Virus record (IMG/VR): IMGVR_UViG_3300008107_000003
Coordinates: 1 to 64,000 of that record
Reading direction: 5' to 3' (one strand)
Length of the DNA stretch: 64,000 bases
From: a virus
The position numbers and the translations under genes are program-made. Of the stretch, positions 39,904 to 47,750 are shown piece after piece; position 1 is the stretch's first letter, and the number at the start of each line of letters is the position of its first letter. Under the pieces are notes generated by a model, which was not told the DNA's origin, searched no databases, and saw only the letters and a list, made by a program, of their open reading frames with translations.

Positions 39904-40213
39904 GCATGTCATCCATCCTCTTTGCTAGGTGGTCAAGACCATCTTTAATAGAACTAAATCCATAAATTCCTATTAAAGTATCCACTCTTTCCTTAAAATC
40001 TGAAAGTTCAGGATAATCAGGAGCAGATAAAGATATCCTAGCGTAAAACAATTGTTGTTTTTCAATCAACTGTTTAACTTTTAACATATATTCTCTCCTT
40101 TCTAAAGGAGATAGTTCAGGTAATTTATTTGATTTTTTGAGACAGTCTTCGTAAAGTTCCTGCATCTCAATCATTTCCTTTCTAACAATACCTGATTTAA
40201 AGAACTCGTTCAT
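39884..40213 (-). CDS. DUF1825-like protein
   Basis: 109 aa, helical and basic/acidic. The layout FFKSGIVRKEMIEMQELYED, LSPLERREYMLKVKQLIEKQ, LFYARISLS and IYGFSSIKDGLDHLAKRMDD resembles the DUF1825 family of cyanobacteria and cyanophages. Function unknown. It overlaps gp59 by 17 bp and is likely co-expressed with gp59 and gp33, suggesting a replication or host-takeover role. Confidence 0.7.
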   Translation of the reverse strand: MNEFFKSGIVRKEMIEMQELYEDCLKKSNKLPELSPLERREYMLKVKQLIEKQQLFYARISLSAPDYPELSDFKERVDTLIGIYGFSSIKDGLDHLAKRMDDMLDNPPK

Positions 40214-40796
40214 TAACCTTTTCCAAAACTATTTTTTTATATTTTTTTATGTCAAGTTTTAAAAAGGGGCTATATTTTAAGATTTTATTTTTCAATTCTT
40301 GCCATACTGGATCAGATAATACTTTATCAAAGGTTGGCAAATATTTAACACAAAAATTTAGGATTACTAAAGTTTCAATACTAATTTGATTTGCAAAATA
40401 TTTTTTCAATATGTGTGGATGTTTTCCTCTTTCACATTTAAATAATTCTTCAAAAGATAATTCATCATTCAGAAGAATATCTATTTCATTTGCAAAATTA
40501 TATGCCAAACTTTGATTATACTTTTTCCAATTTAAATAATTTTTCTCAGCATTTGAGGATAAAAGATCTTTAATATAAAAACATTGTTCTTTGACAAAAT
40601 TTGAAATCAAATAAGTTAATGCTGTATCATGATCATATTTTGTAGAAAATTTTTTAAAGAAGTAAGCATCTTTTCTTTTATCAAAAGATTTTTCTGATGC
40701 TTTTACCTTCCCATTAAATTCAAAATAGTCATATCTCTCTGTAGTAAAATGAAGTTTTAATGCAAGATACATTCTATAAACTTCAAATCCAGTCAT
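40197..40796 (-). CDS. gp59: Helicase loader gp59
   Basis: 199 aa (T4 gp59 is 217). The N-terminus TGFEVYRMYLALKLHFTTER plus DYFEFNGKVKASEKSFDKRK is the family start. The centre has YLISNFVKEQCFYIKDLLSS and the C-terminus is strongly basic. It loads the gp41 helicase onto gp32-covered forked DNA. Overlaps gp33 by 4 bp (ATGA). Confidence 0.9.
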   Translation of the reverse strand: MTGFEVYRMYLALKLHFTTERYDYFEFNGKVKASEKSFDKRKDAYFFKKFSTKYDHDTALTYLISNFVKEQCFYIKDLLSSNAEKNYLNWKKYNQSLAYNFANEIDILLNDELSFEELFKCERGKHPHILKKYFANQISIETLVILNFCVKYLPTFDKVLSDPVWQELKNKILKYSPFLKLDIKKYKKIVLEKVNERVL

Positions 40797-41047
40797 AATG
40801 GCAAGATGCCCCTTGTAGTCTTTTTCATAAAATTAAGATTTTGAGCCTGATATTTCAACTTTTCTTTCAATGGTTTAGATATAAGTTTAGGCACATTTTC
40901 CAACTCAATGTCATTGTCATCACAATAACATATAATAGCATCAATGTAATTAACTAATCCATTACCATCTTTCACAATTTCTTCAATATCTGAAGAGAAC
41001 TTTGCTGCTGTCATAAATTTACTCTCTAATTTTTCACTATTGTTCAT
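40793..41047 (-). CDS. gp33: Late transcription co-activator gp33
   Basis: 84 aa. ESKFMTAAKFSSDIEEIVKD, NYIDAIICYCDDNDIELENV, LISKPLKEKLKYQAQNLNFM and KKTTRGILPL match gp33 of cyanophages. It links the sliding clamp to RNA polymerase to activate late promoters such as the NATAAATA boxes in this window. Overlaps its neighbours by 4 bp at both ends. Confidence 0.88.
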   Translation of the reverse strand: MNNSEKLESKFMTAAKFSSDIEEIVKDGNGLVNYIDAIICYCDDNDIELENVPKLISKPLKEKLKYQAQNLNFMKKTTRGILPL

Positions 41048-41709
41048 TTATTAATCCTCTCAAACTCATTGATGTATTCTTTAAGTAATACAAAGTAATG
41101 ATTGAGATCATATTTTTGAAAGATCTGGCAGTGACCCTCTTCCGTTGCAATTATAGTAACAATTTTTACAGGTTGTATTCCTGTTCTTTCATAAAACATA
41201 ACTGCATATGCAGTTTCTTGCACGAAATAATTCTCAATCCAGTCTTCTCTCTTTTCTTTATCAGAAGTTTTAAAGTCAATTACAGCAAGTTCACCATCAA
41301 ACTCTGCAATACAATCAACACGACCAGCAACTCCCAAATAATCAGAATATAAAGAAGTTTCTAGTGCGTGAATATTAGAAATTCTATCAAGAATTGGTTT
41401 AGAAGCTTGAAACAAATTGAATGCTAAAATTTTATTCTTGTGTTGATCAACTGGTTCGTTTTTTAAATAAGTTTCAACAATACTATGATATGAAGTTCCT
41501 CTACTAGTTGCTCTAGCAGTTTTCTTATTTGCTGCTTCTTCCCCTACCCGCTTACGCCACTCCATAATCTGAGAAGATTTCTTAAAAGAAGTCACTGTAG
41601 TAATAGAAGGATAAAATTTCCCATTTGGAACAGGATAATATCGTTTACCATTTTTATCTACAGACTCTAATTCTGGTAGTTGTAGGGGAAGATCAACAAA
41701 TTTAAACAT
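41044..41709 (-). CDS. PD-(D/E)xK exonuclease (Cas4/RecB-like)
   Basis: 221 aa. SRGTSYHSIVETYLK has the early His/Glu of the RecB nuclease family. GVAGRVDCIAEFDGELAVID followed by FKTSDKEK forms motifs II and III (D in RVD, D-x-K in VIDFK), and QETAYAVMFYERTG gives the QxxxY motif. It would process DNA ends in recombination or degrade host DNA. Overlaps gp33 and the PhoH-like gene. Common in cyanophages without an assigned partner. Confidence 0.87.
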   Translation of the reverse strand: MFKFVDLPLQLPELESVDKNGKRYYPVPNGKFYPSITTVTSFKKSSQIMEWRKRVGEEAANKKTARATSRGTSYHSIVETYLKNEPVDQHKNKILAFNLFQASKPILDRISNIHALETSLYSDYLGVAGRVDCIAEFDGELAVIDFKTSDKEKREDWIENYFVQETAYAVMFYERTGIQPVKIVTIIATEEGHCQIFQKYDLNHYFVLLKEYINEFERINK

Positions 41710-42464
41710 CAGAAACCAAGATTAATTTTACTAATAAGATAAGACTTAACTAAACCAGAACGGACAATATCTTCAATACCAAATTCAATACAACAGAATT
41801 CTTCCATAGTTTGAATGATGCTCATGAAATCTAGCACACCATTCTTTTCATTTGACTTGATAAGATCAGACTGAGTAACATCTCCAGAGAAAATAATTTT
41901 ACAGTCTTGACCTACACGAGTAATTATACTATCAAGTTCATGAAAATTCAAGTTGCTAAATTCATCAACAATAATAATGCAATTATCCATGGTAACTCCA
42001 CGAATAAAAGATGTACTCCAGAAACTAATAGTTCCCTGATTTCTAAGATTATCATACAACATTTCAAATGCATTGTCATCAGGCATTTCAAACATGTACT
42101 TTACCATATTCTTGTATGGTATTTGATACAAGTTTGATTTATCTTCATGGTCTCCAGGAAGGAAACCAATTTCTCTAGTAGGAACTAGAGATCTGACAAC
42201 ATAGATTTTTTCATATGGAGACTCTGCATTTAAAACCTCTCTGAGTGCCAGGAATAAACTAATAAAAGTCTTACCTGTTCCAGCAGCACCATGTAGAAGA
42301 AGATTTTTATCTTTTGCATAGCAATCAAATACTTCTTCTTGATGTGGTGTTAATGGTTTAATATCGACAAGGTGTTCTAAATTAATAGGCTTCTTGCGCC
42401 TCATTTGTTTTGTACTCATTCCCGCAGGTACGACTGAGTTGTTATTCCTTTTTTTGACTGGCAT
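41709..42464 (-). CDS. phoH: PhoH-like ATPase
   Basis: 251 aa. Basic start, then LTPHQEEVFDCYAKDKNLLL, Walker A GAAGTGKT (59-66), YVVRSLVPTREIGFLPGD and Walker B IIIVDEFSNLN, then a sensor-like IFSGDVTQSD and IVRSG. This is the PhoH fold, a RecA/helicase-like NTPase, often used as a phage marker gene. Role in infection is not settled (RNA or phosphate stress). Confidence 0.93.
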   Translation of the reverse strand: MPVKKRNNNSVVPAGMSTKQMRRKKPINLEHLVDIKPLTPHQEEVFDCYAKDKNLLLHGAAGTGKTFISLFLALREVLNAESPYEKIYVVRSLVPTREIGFLPGDHEDKSNLYQIPYKNMVKYMFEMPDDNAFEMLYDNLRNQGTISFWSTSFIRGVTMDNCIIIVDEFSNLNFHELDSIITRVGQDCKIIFSGDVTQSDLIKSNEKNGVLDFMSIIQTMEEFCCIEFGIEDIVRSGLVKSYLISKINLGF

Positions 42465-42465
42465 A

Positions 42466-42699
42466 TTAGGTAAATCTAGATAGGTTTGCTCTTGGATGTG
42501 CTTCTTGAATTCGTTTCATATTATCTCTAAATCCTCCTGGCAATTTTTCACCAGTACCAATACCACTTACGGCATTGAGAACAGTAGGGACTTGAGTAAT
42601 ATTTGGATTGGCTTCCAGATACGGTTCTCTTTCAGCCATATACATCCATTTATCAAACTCTTCTCCAGTTTCATTGTTTCTAAATCGATATGTTGGCAC
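42466..42699 (-). CDS. Conserved hypothetical protein, 77 aa
   Basis: Begins MPTYRFRNNETGEEFDKWMY, similar to the first strands of FmdB-like zinc-ribbon proteins but with no cysteines, so no zinc can bind. The C-terminus LPGGFRDNMKRIQEAHPRAN is basic. It sits next to phoH in a dense late/early junction. Function unknown. Confidence 0.75.
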   Translation of the reverse strand: MPTYRFRNNETGEEFDKWMYMAEREPYLEANPNITQVPTVLNAVSGIGTGEKLPGGFRDNMKRIQEAHPRANLSRFT

Positions 42700-42718
42700 T
42701 TATACCTCCTATTATCCT

Positions 42719-42862
42719 TTATTTAGATGCAACTTCTTCCTTAGAAGAAAATTCTTTTTTAACTTGAGATCTAATTTTTTGATAGAACTCAAGGATATCG
42801 TGGTTATTGTTATAGACAAGACCACATTCTTTAGCAATTTGTAAAACTTCTTGGTTGTTCAT
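42719..42862 (-). CDS. Small protein, 47 aa
   Basis: ATG 42862 to TAA 42719: MNNQEVLQIAKECGLVYNNN, then a helical, basic/acidic tail (KKEFSSKEEVASK). It fits between genes without long overlap. Unknown function. Confidence 0.6.
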   Translation of the reverse strand: MNNQEVLQIAKECGLVYNNNHDILEFYQKIRSQVKKEFSSKEEVASK

Positions 42863-42871
42863 ACAGACCTC

Positions 42872-43558
42872 TTAATCAATTCTAATAGATGGAGGAACTA
42901 ATTCTTTACAATCACACTCCTCACATTTCCAATCTAATGCTTCAGCCACATTTGGAAACACACAAATAAACACTTTCTTTGCTGCTTCAGCAATATCCAT
43001 GTGTTCTTTCTGTGTTCCATTAGCAGAACGAAGATTAATATAATGAATCCATGACCTGCATGATCCAGTCATGTAGATACGGGTTGGAGTTGCAAGAGGA
43101 AGTACAAAACGAGCACACTCCTTAGCAACACCAGCGTGAAGCATATCATCATAGAGATCCATGATGTCAGCAAACACATGCTTGATACGACGTTCAAAAC
43201 TACGCTTCAGTTCAGGATCAAAGTCATCAGTAGAGTTCTGACGGTTCTTAGTATCCTGACGACGTAGATCAGGAACAGGAAGTTCTTCACCAAGAAGAGT
43301 TGCATCAGCATAGCGTTGCGAAAATTCTTGATATGTAAAGCTCCTATGACGAAGTATCTGAGCAGCGATGCCACGAGTAGTTTCAATTTCTAGGGTCATA
43401 GTAGCCTGTTCAAACACAGACCAATGATTATGCTTAATACAATAAGCAAGTAACCCTGCAAACTTCTCGTTCTCCTGGTTAGCAGGATTAGAAACTCGCG
43501 CAATATATGCCATTGTCTTTTCGGCATCAGGTGTTACACTAATAAGTTTTACTGTCAT
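42872..43558 (-). CDS. thyX: Flavin-dependent thymidylate synthase ThyX
   Basis: 228 aa. The ThyX signature RHRX7S is present as R70-H71-R72 to S80 in RHRSFTYQEFSQRY. Also GIAAQILRHRS and CARFVLPLATPTRIYMTG, with WIHYINLRS. The enzyme makes dTMP from dUMP using FADH2 and methylenetetrahydrofolate for phage DNA synthesis. The C-terminus has four cysteines (CEECDCKE). Overlaps the next gene by 4 bp. Confidence 0.95.
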   Translation of the reverse strand: MTVKLISVTPDAEKTMAYIARVSNPANQENEKFAGLLAYCIKHNHWSVFEQATMTLEIETTRGIAAQILRHRSFTYQEFSQRYADATLLGEELPVPDLRRQDTKNRQNSTDDFDPELKRSFERRIKHVFADIMDLYDDMLHAGVAKECARFVLPLATPTRIYMTGSCRSWIHYINLRSANGTQKEHMDIAEAAKKVFICVFPNVAEALDWKCEECDCKELVPPSIRID

Positions 43559-43836
43559 TTAGTTCTCCTCAACATGGTTATCATAACAAAAACTCCAACA
43601 GATTGCAAGTAGTTGAAAGGTTTAACTGATGAATATACATTTGGAATAGTTAAGTTCCATATTAACATGAAGATTAAAGGTTTGAAAATCAAAAGACTGA
43701 TAGTAGACATTAAAAATGCAACTGCCTTTTCAATTTTTTCTAACTCTTCTTGGTCTTCAGTACTCTCTTCTAAAGGTTCTTCAATTAATGCTCTAGGATC
43801 TAGAAATACTGTAGTCTTTTTATTTTTAGTAGTCAT
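43555..43836 (-). CDS. Hypothetical membrane protein, 93 aa
   Basis: Charged N-terminal half (EEPLEESTEDQEELEKIEKA), then a hydrophobic segment (VAFLMSTISLLIFKPLIFML) and a second (SVGVFVMITML). One or two membrane helices. Overlaps its neighbours by 4 bp. Function unknown. Confidence 0.7.
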   Translation of the reverse strand: MTTKNKKTTVFLDPRALIEEPLEESTEDQEELEKIEKAVAFLMSTISLLIFKPLIFMLIWNLTIPNVYSSVKPFNYLQSVGVFVMITMLRRTK

Positions 43837-44132
43837 GAGTTTTTCTTATCTTTAGGTTTATTTTGATAATCCCAAGACTTTGGAGGAATAGTACCTTTTG
43901 TCCAAGAAAAAGATTTTATTACTCCTCCTAGTAAATCATAATATGCATCAAATATTGCAGATCTAGAATAACCTTTAACAATATCGAACCATATTGTATC
44001 ATCCATTTCACATTCTACTAAGATTGCATCTCTAGGTAATTGTCTATTTTCGGCATAACTAGGATCACAATTAATATAAATGAGATGAACTCCATATTTT
44101 TTAAAATGAGGTGTATCTCTTTCTGTTACCAT
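43833..44132 (-). CDS. Hypothetical protein, 99 aa
   Basis: VHLIYINCDPSYAENRQLPR, then DAILVECEMDDTIWFDIVKG and SAIFDAYYDLLGGVIKSFSW; a compact alpha/beta protein with a basic tail. No motif recognised. The stop overlaps the membrane protein's ATG and its own ATG touches the stop of the next gene. Confidence 0.7.
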   Translation of the reverse strand: MVTERDTPHFKKYGVHLIYINCDPSYAENRQLPRDAILVECEMDDTIWFDIVKGYSRSAIFDAYYDLLGGVIKSFSWTKGTIPPKSWDYQNKPKDKKNS

Positions 44133-44581
44133 TAACTTCTATTCCCCCACTGAATTTGAGGAAATGCTTCTTGTACACATGCTTTTGTAATCTTGTATTT
44201 TTTCTGCAAATCTTTATCCTTAACTAGACAAAGGAGTGCTGCTTCATCTTGATGTAATCCTTCAAGCATACGAATAAACATATTCTCTCTTTCGATCTGC
44301 TTGATCTCATTGTTCCCACCCTTAACAAAGTTATACAAACGTACATATTCTTGATTAAGAGTTGTATGTTCTGTACCAATCGGTGCTTCATTAGGGGTAT
44401 AAGGAACTTCTCCTTCTGGAATTAGACTTTCGACACTATCATCATAGTTCCAGATCAGAATGCTACGAAGAGCTTGACTACTATGCTTTTGCAAAAGTTC
44501 AATCTTTTCTTTTTTAGTTTTTGCATTAGATACTTTTTGCATTACCTCTGAAATAAGAGGTGTATAAGTTTCAACGGCCAT
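44132..44581 (-). CDS. Conserved phage protein (DUF6433-like)
   Basis: 149 aa, helical. SNAKTKKEKIELLQKHSSQA, LRSILIWNYDDSVESLIPEG, YVRLYNFVKGGN, NMFIRMLEGLHQDEAALLCL and KYKITKACVQEAFPQIQWG form a well-conserved pattern in T4-like phages that I recall as DUF6433. Function unknown. Located beside RNase H. Confidence 0.75.
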   Translation of the reverse strand: MAVETYTPLISEVMQKVSNAKTKKEKIELLQKHSSQALRSILIWNYDDSVESLIPEGEVPYTPNEAPIGTEHTTLNQEYVRLYNFVKGGNNEIKQIERENMFIRMLEGLHQDEAALLCLVKDKDLQKKYKITKACVQEAFPQIQWGNRS

Positions 44582-44582
44582 T

Positions 44583-45467
44583 TTAAAATTCTCCTATACT
44601 ATCAAGTAAAATAACAAGTTTGGATTTAATGAAGTAATCATACATCAAAGATCTTGATGCTGGTTGAATACTATCGAACTCTGCGATAATATTATTTTCT
44701 ACTTCTATAGGTATATATGTGAAATCAATAAGGTGTAGATTTCGTTCATAGTTCTGTTGCTGCTGAGTTGTAGAACAGAATTGTTCTGGTGACATAGTAA
44801 TCCACTTCTCAATATTCTTTTTAGTAAGTGGTTTTTGCCTTAGTCCTGCAATAAAAGTATCATCAGAAGAAAGAAAATTAGGAATACCGTCTGAACGATC
44901 TCCTTTAATCACATGTTCTTTGATATACATTTTAGGATCCATCCCACTCACATATTTCTTTTGAGTTGGATTATACTGTTTCACAAAAGGATACTTTTGT
45001 AGTTGTATGAAATCCTTATCTCCAGAAAGAACCAAAACCTTTTCAATTGGTTTATCATCTTTCTGCAATTTGATATTTAGAACTGCTTGTCTTTTACACA
45101 AGACTGAAATAATATCGTCTGCTTCTGCACCATTAACTTCAACAAGCTTATATGGAAGATAATCTTTAAATTCTAATTTAAGTTTGTTCAAAATATCAAA
45201 GATATTCGTCCAATCATAACTAGATTTTTCTCTATCTTTTTTCCTAGTTCCTTTATAGAAAGGAAACTTTTCACGTCTCCAGTAATTTTTGGAATCATAA
45301 CAAAGGACTAGATCGCCATATTCAGAAAACTTTGACTTATATCCCTTAAGAGAAGTCAAAATCATATGGCGAACTAGTCCTTCGTCAATAGGTTGTTTTT
45401 TACCAATAGAATTCAAGTGCATCATCAGGTTTGAAATACAAACCTGATTCATATCAATCAAAATCAT
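44583..45467 (-). CDS. rnh: RNase H / 5'-3' exonuclease (T4 Rnh-like)
   Basis: 294 aa (T4 RNase H is 305). Acidic metal-binding residues of the FEN family are visible: LIDMNQV, VLCYDSKNYWRREKFPFYKG, VNGAEADDIISVL and VLVLSGDKDFIQL. IKGDRSDGIPNFL forms the last site. It removes RNA primers and nicks or flap ends from lagging strands. Confidence 0.92.
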   Translation of the reverse strand: MILIDMNQVCISNLMMHLNSIGKKQPIDEGLVRHMILTSLKGYKSKFSEYGDLVLCYDSKNYWRREKFPFYKGTRKKDREKSSYDWTNIFDILNKLKLEFKDYLPYKLVEVNGAEADDIISVLCKRQAVLNIKLQKDDKPIEKVLVLSGDKDFIQLQKYPFVKQYNPTQKKYVSGMDPKMYIKEHVIKGDRSDGIPNFLSSDDTFIAGLRQKPLTKKNIEKWITMSPEQFCSTTQQQQNYERNLHLIDFTYIPIEVENNIIAEFDSIQPASRSLMYDYFIKSKLVILLDSIGEF

Positions 45468-45476
45468 CTTAGACCT

Positions 45477-45716
45477 TCATTCGTCTTCGTCATCTATCAT
45501 ATCATCTTCATCTCCAAAAGTCAAGTAGATCAGGTCATCTCTTAACACATGACCGTCTTCGTCTAGCATCTCTGGATGAGTAATGCTCTTGGCATAAGAA
45601 GCGTTCTCTGCCCAAACAGAGAATACATTATTAGCCATCCATCCTAAAACAAATCCTAACCCAAATCCACCGATGGTTAGGAATACTGACATGATAATAA
45701 ACTCTAAATGCTCCAT
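45477..45716 (-). CDS. Small membrane protein, 79 aa
   Basis: One transmembrane helix (IMSVFLTIGGFGLGFVLGWM), then a polar region and a very acidic C-terminus (FGDEDDMIDDEDE). AAGGAGG lies 4-5 nt before the ATG. Function unknown. Confidence 0.72.
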   Translation of the reverse strand: MEHLEFIIMSVFLTIGGFGLGFVLGWMANNVFSVWAENASYAKSITHPEMLDEDGHVLRDDLIYLTFGDEDDMIDDEDE

Positions 45717-45780
45717 GGGTCCTCCTTAAGTAAGTGAAATTATAAAGACCCAACCTCCCTGGTAACTATAGTTAAAAGTA

Positions 45781-45788
45781 TTTATTTC
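45781..45788 (-). promoter_or_regulatory. T4-type late promoter box (AATAAATA)
   Basis: Minus-strand AATAAATA 65 bp before the ATG at 45716; it touches the stop of the glutaredoxin gene. Confidence 0.4.
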
Positions 45789-46023
45789 AAATAATACCTT
45801 GTTCGTGGAGGTACTTGATACTATCTGTACATCCACCCAAATTCTTATCGTTCATTAGAACCTGAGGGAATGTAGATCCTTGTCCAAATTGTGTATAGAA
45901 TTGCTCTTTATTAAAATCACGGTTCAATACATACTCCTGAAAATTTAAACCTTTTACTGTTAGAACTTCTTTAATTCTATCACAGTATGGGCATCCAGGT
46001 CTTGTATAAACAGCAAAATTCAT
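45787..46023 (-). CDS. grx: Glutaredoxin
   Basis: 78 aa. The active-site CPYC is at 11-14 in YTRPGCPYCDRIKEV, followed by the cis-Pro loop STFPQVLMN and GGCTDSIKYL. It reduces disulfides, most likely regenerating the phage ribonucleotide reductase (NrdAB at 58-62 kb). It corresponds functionally to T4 NrdC. Confidence 0.92.
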   Translation of the reverse strand: MNFAVYTRPGCPYCDRIKEVLTVKGLNFQEYVLNRDFNKEQFYTQFGQGSTFPQVLMNDKNLGGCTDSIKYLHEQGII

Positions 46024-46045
46024 TTTAAACTCCTTATTAGTTTAA

Positions 46046-46119
46046 TCGGAGTGGAGGGATTCGAACCCCCGACCCACTGCTCCCAAAGCAGTTGCGCTAC
46101 CAAGCTGCGCTACACCCCG
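46046..46119 (-). tRNA. tRNA-Pro (UGG)
   Basis: 74 nt. Acceptor CGGGGTG/CACTCCG, anticodon loop TTTGGGA (UGG) between ACTGC and GCAGT, T-loop TTCGAAT. Confidence 0.93.
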
Positions 46120-46122
46120 AAA

Positions 46123-46206
46123 CGGAAGAGGTGGGATTCGAACCCACGGTGCTCATCACACGGCAGTTTTCAAGACTGCTGCCATCAACCACTCGGCCAC
46201 CCTTCC
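46123..46206 (-). tRNA. tRNA-Ser (UGA)
   Basis: 84 nt, class II. Acceptor GGAAGGG/CTCTTCC, anticodon loop CTTGAAA (UGA), discriminator G, T-stem GTGGG/CCCAC. Three bases before tRNA-Pro. Confidence 0.92.
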
Positions 46207-46246
46207 AAATTTGAGGGAGTTTCCTCCCCACTCGTATCTATCTATA

Positions 46247-46609
46247 TCAGAAAGAATAACGAACTTTTACTTCACCACCCATATCAAAGACTTCAGAGCG
46301 ACCACCATACTCACCAGTAAGCTTAGCTTTGAGGGAAATCTTATCAGCAAGAGGTGCCTGAACACCAATCTCACCAACGGTCACATACTCATTGGTGCCA
46401 CCGTTGTTCCACTCATAACCAGGACCAACTTCACCGTAGAGTTTCACACCGCTTCCAACTGCTTGCTCATAGCCAGCACGAAGTTCAGTTTGAGTTCCAC
46501 GATAATCACCGTCAGACATAGCACCAGTAGTTTTAGACTCTACATAAGGGGCTGCCATAGCAGGTGCTGCGAGCAAAGAAAGAGCAGTAATAGTAATAAT
46601 ATTTTTCAT
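46247..46609 (-). CDS. Exported small outer-membrane-type protein
   Basis: 120 aa from ATG 46609. A classical signal peptide (MKNIITITALSLLAAPAMA, cleavage after AMA) precedes about 100 residues of alternating polar/hydrophobic strands (LRAGYEQAVGSGVKLYGEVG, VTVGEIGVQAPLADKISLKA) ending in VKVRYSF. The terminal Phe and strand pattern are those of small porin-like or OmpA-like beta-barrels. A phage-encoded envelope protein; function unknown. Confidence 0.75.
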   Translation of the reverse strand: MKNIITITALSLLAAPAMAAPYVESKTTGAMSDGDYRGTQTELRAGYEQAVGSGVKLYGEVGPGYEWNNGGTNEYVTVGEIGVQAPLADKISLKAKLTGEYGGRSEVFDMGGEVKVRYSF

Positions 46610-46651
46610 AGATTTGTTCAACCCAATTTTACAATATGTCCATAAGGACAA

Positions 46652-46739
46652 CGGAAGAGAAGAGATTCGAACTCTTGGAAGGATTAACTCCTTCGACGGT
46701 TTAGCAAACCGCTGCCTTCAACCACTCAGCCACTCTTCC
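46652..46739 (-). tRNA. tRNA-Ser (GCU)
   Basis: 88 nt, class II. Acceptor GGAAGAG/CTCTTCC, anticodon loop TTGCTAA (GCU) between GCGGT and ACCGT, discriminator G. Confidence 0.93.
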
Positions 46740-46740
46740 A

Positions 46741-46757
46741 GTAAGATAGTATCTTAC
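46741..46757. promoter_or_regulatory. 17-bp palindrome at promoter -10/+1
   Basis: GTAAGATA-G-TATCTTAC, perfect 8-bp arms, covering the -10 box and predicted start of the tRNA-Ser promoter. Possible operator. Confidence 0.5.
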
Positions 46758-46779
46758 TATGCCTTTTCTCTTTTGTCAA
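46751..46779 (-). promoter_or_regulatory. Sigma70-type promoter for tRNA-Ser unit
   Basis: TTGACA (46779..46774), spacer 17, TAAGAT (46756..46751), overlapping the stop of the 131-aa gene. It would feed tRNA-Ser(GCU), the exported protein and the next two tRNAs. Confidence 0.7.
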
Positions 46780-47152
46780 GCATTTTGACCTGATGCCAAG
46801 CAGATTTATGTTTCCTCTCTACCTTTCTAACTTCTTTGAAAAATCTTTTATCATCCCACTGTTCGGTTGCTCGCTTCTCATGAAGTTTTGCAAGATCACG
46901 AATTTCGGCAAGTTGTCTTTCAATTAAGAAAGATTTATTATCAAATGCTTTATCAATAGCATCGATATTCTCACTATTAAATTCTTCAATAAATTCTTTT
47001 GGAACTTCTAATTCTTCCAAATTTTCTGGAAGTTCTGGTACAACTTCCTCTGCAACTATTTCTTGTGTTCCTTCATGAATAACAAGATCTTCTTCTGTCA
47101 GATTTAAATCTTCCAATGCTTCTTTAATAAATTGTTCTTTATCCATAATCAT
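46757..47152 (-). CDS. Hypothetical acidic protein, 131 aa
   Basis: Very acidic N-terminal half (LTEEDLVIHEGTQEIVAEEV) and a basic helical C-terminus (FFKEVRKVERKHKSAWHQVK). The second Met (MDKEQF) two codons on is an equal start. Stop codon lies in a promoter. Function unknown. Confidence 0.7.
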   Translation of the reverse strand: MIMDKEQFIKEALEDLNLTEEDLVIHEGTQEIVAEEVVPELPENLEELEVPKEFIEEFNSENIDAIDKAFDNKSFLIERQLAEIRDLAKLHEKRATEQWDDKRFFKEVRKVERKHKSAWHQVKMLDKREKA

Positions 47153-47559
47153 TGATTAAAAGTTCCTGATGGTACTGCTGTAATAACTGTTTCTCCTGGA
47201 ATAACAGGATCTGCATAATATCCAGACGCTAATTCATATGCGGGATATGATTTTATATAATTTGTAATGTCAGTTTTTAACCCTAAAATAAAAGGATCTT
47301 CTATGTAATCATTTGCATATACAAAAGTTAATTCTCCCTGAGTATTATACCCATACCCAACAATAGGATTATAATAAAGCATATCCAAAAATTGTTTTCT
47401 AGAATCTGCATCCTGAGGAAAGGTATCCAGATTAGTATAATCTGTAAGAGTTGTTTTGTCAACTAAATTTGGATCTGTAGTGACTTTTGGAACAACTACT
47501 ATATCTGGATCACATACAGGTCCTAAAGTTCCATATGCAGGAATAGCATTTGATGCCAT
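47149..47559 (-). CDS. Hypothetical protein, 136 aa
   Basis: Beta-rich, Pro/Tyr/Asp-rich protein (IPAYGTLGPVCDPDIVVVPK; DMLYYNPIVGYGYNTQGELT), without a signal peptide. Composition resembles structural tail proteins but no family is recognised. Overlaps the 131-aa gene at its stop. Confidence 0.65.
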   Translation of the reverse strand: MASNAIPAYGTLGPVCDPDIVVVPKVTTDPNLVDKTTLTDYTNLDTFPQDADSRKQFLDMLYYNPIVGYGYNTQGELTFVYANDYIEDPFILGLKTDITNYIKSYPAYELASGYYADPVIPGETVITAVPSGTFNQ

Positions 47560-47580
47560 AAAAATAAAACTATTGTTAAA

Positions 47581-47697
47581 TTATTTAGTTGTCTTTCTTT
47601 TAGCAGGAGGAACATAGTCTTTGGGAGGTCTATAGAGATTTGGCCATGTATCTCTAATAATTTCTGCAAGTTTGTATGGTGTTTCTTTGTCGATCAT
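47581..47697 (-). CDS. Small protein, 38 aa
   Basis: ATG 47697 (or 47703) to TAA 47581: MIDKETPYKLAEIIRDTWPN, then a Pro/Lys tail (PPKDYVPPAKRKTTK). It lies directly after the psbA terminator. Unknown function. Confidence 0.6.
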   Translation of the reverse strand: MIDKETPYKLAEIIRDTWPNLYRPPKDYVPPAKRKTTK

Positions 47698-47704
47698 AAG
47701 CATT

Positions 47705-47728
47705 AAAAAGGGGGTAAAATACCCCCTT
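47705..47728 (-). terminator. Rho-independent terminator after psbA
   Basis: RNA AAGGGGGTA / TACCCCC stem-loop followed by UUUUU, about 25 bp beyond the psbA stop. Confidence 0.85.
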
Positions 47729-47750
47729 AATTTAGTTATATTTTAAAATA

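Noticed and set aside
40226-40255. TTGACA-N18-TAGTTT at the end of gp59
   Set aside because: Weak -10 in a run of A and T; it could feed the DUF1825-like gene but is below the quality of the other sites.
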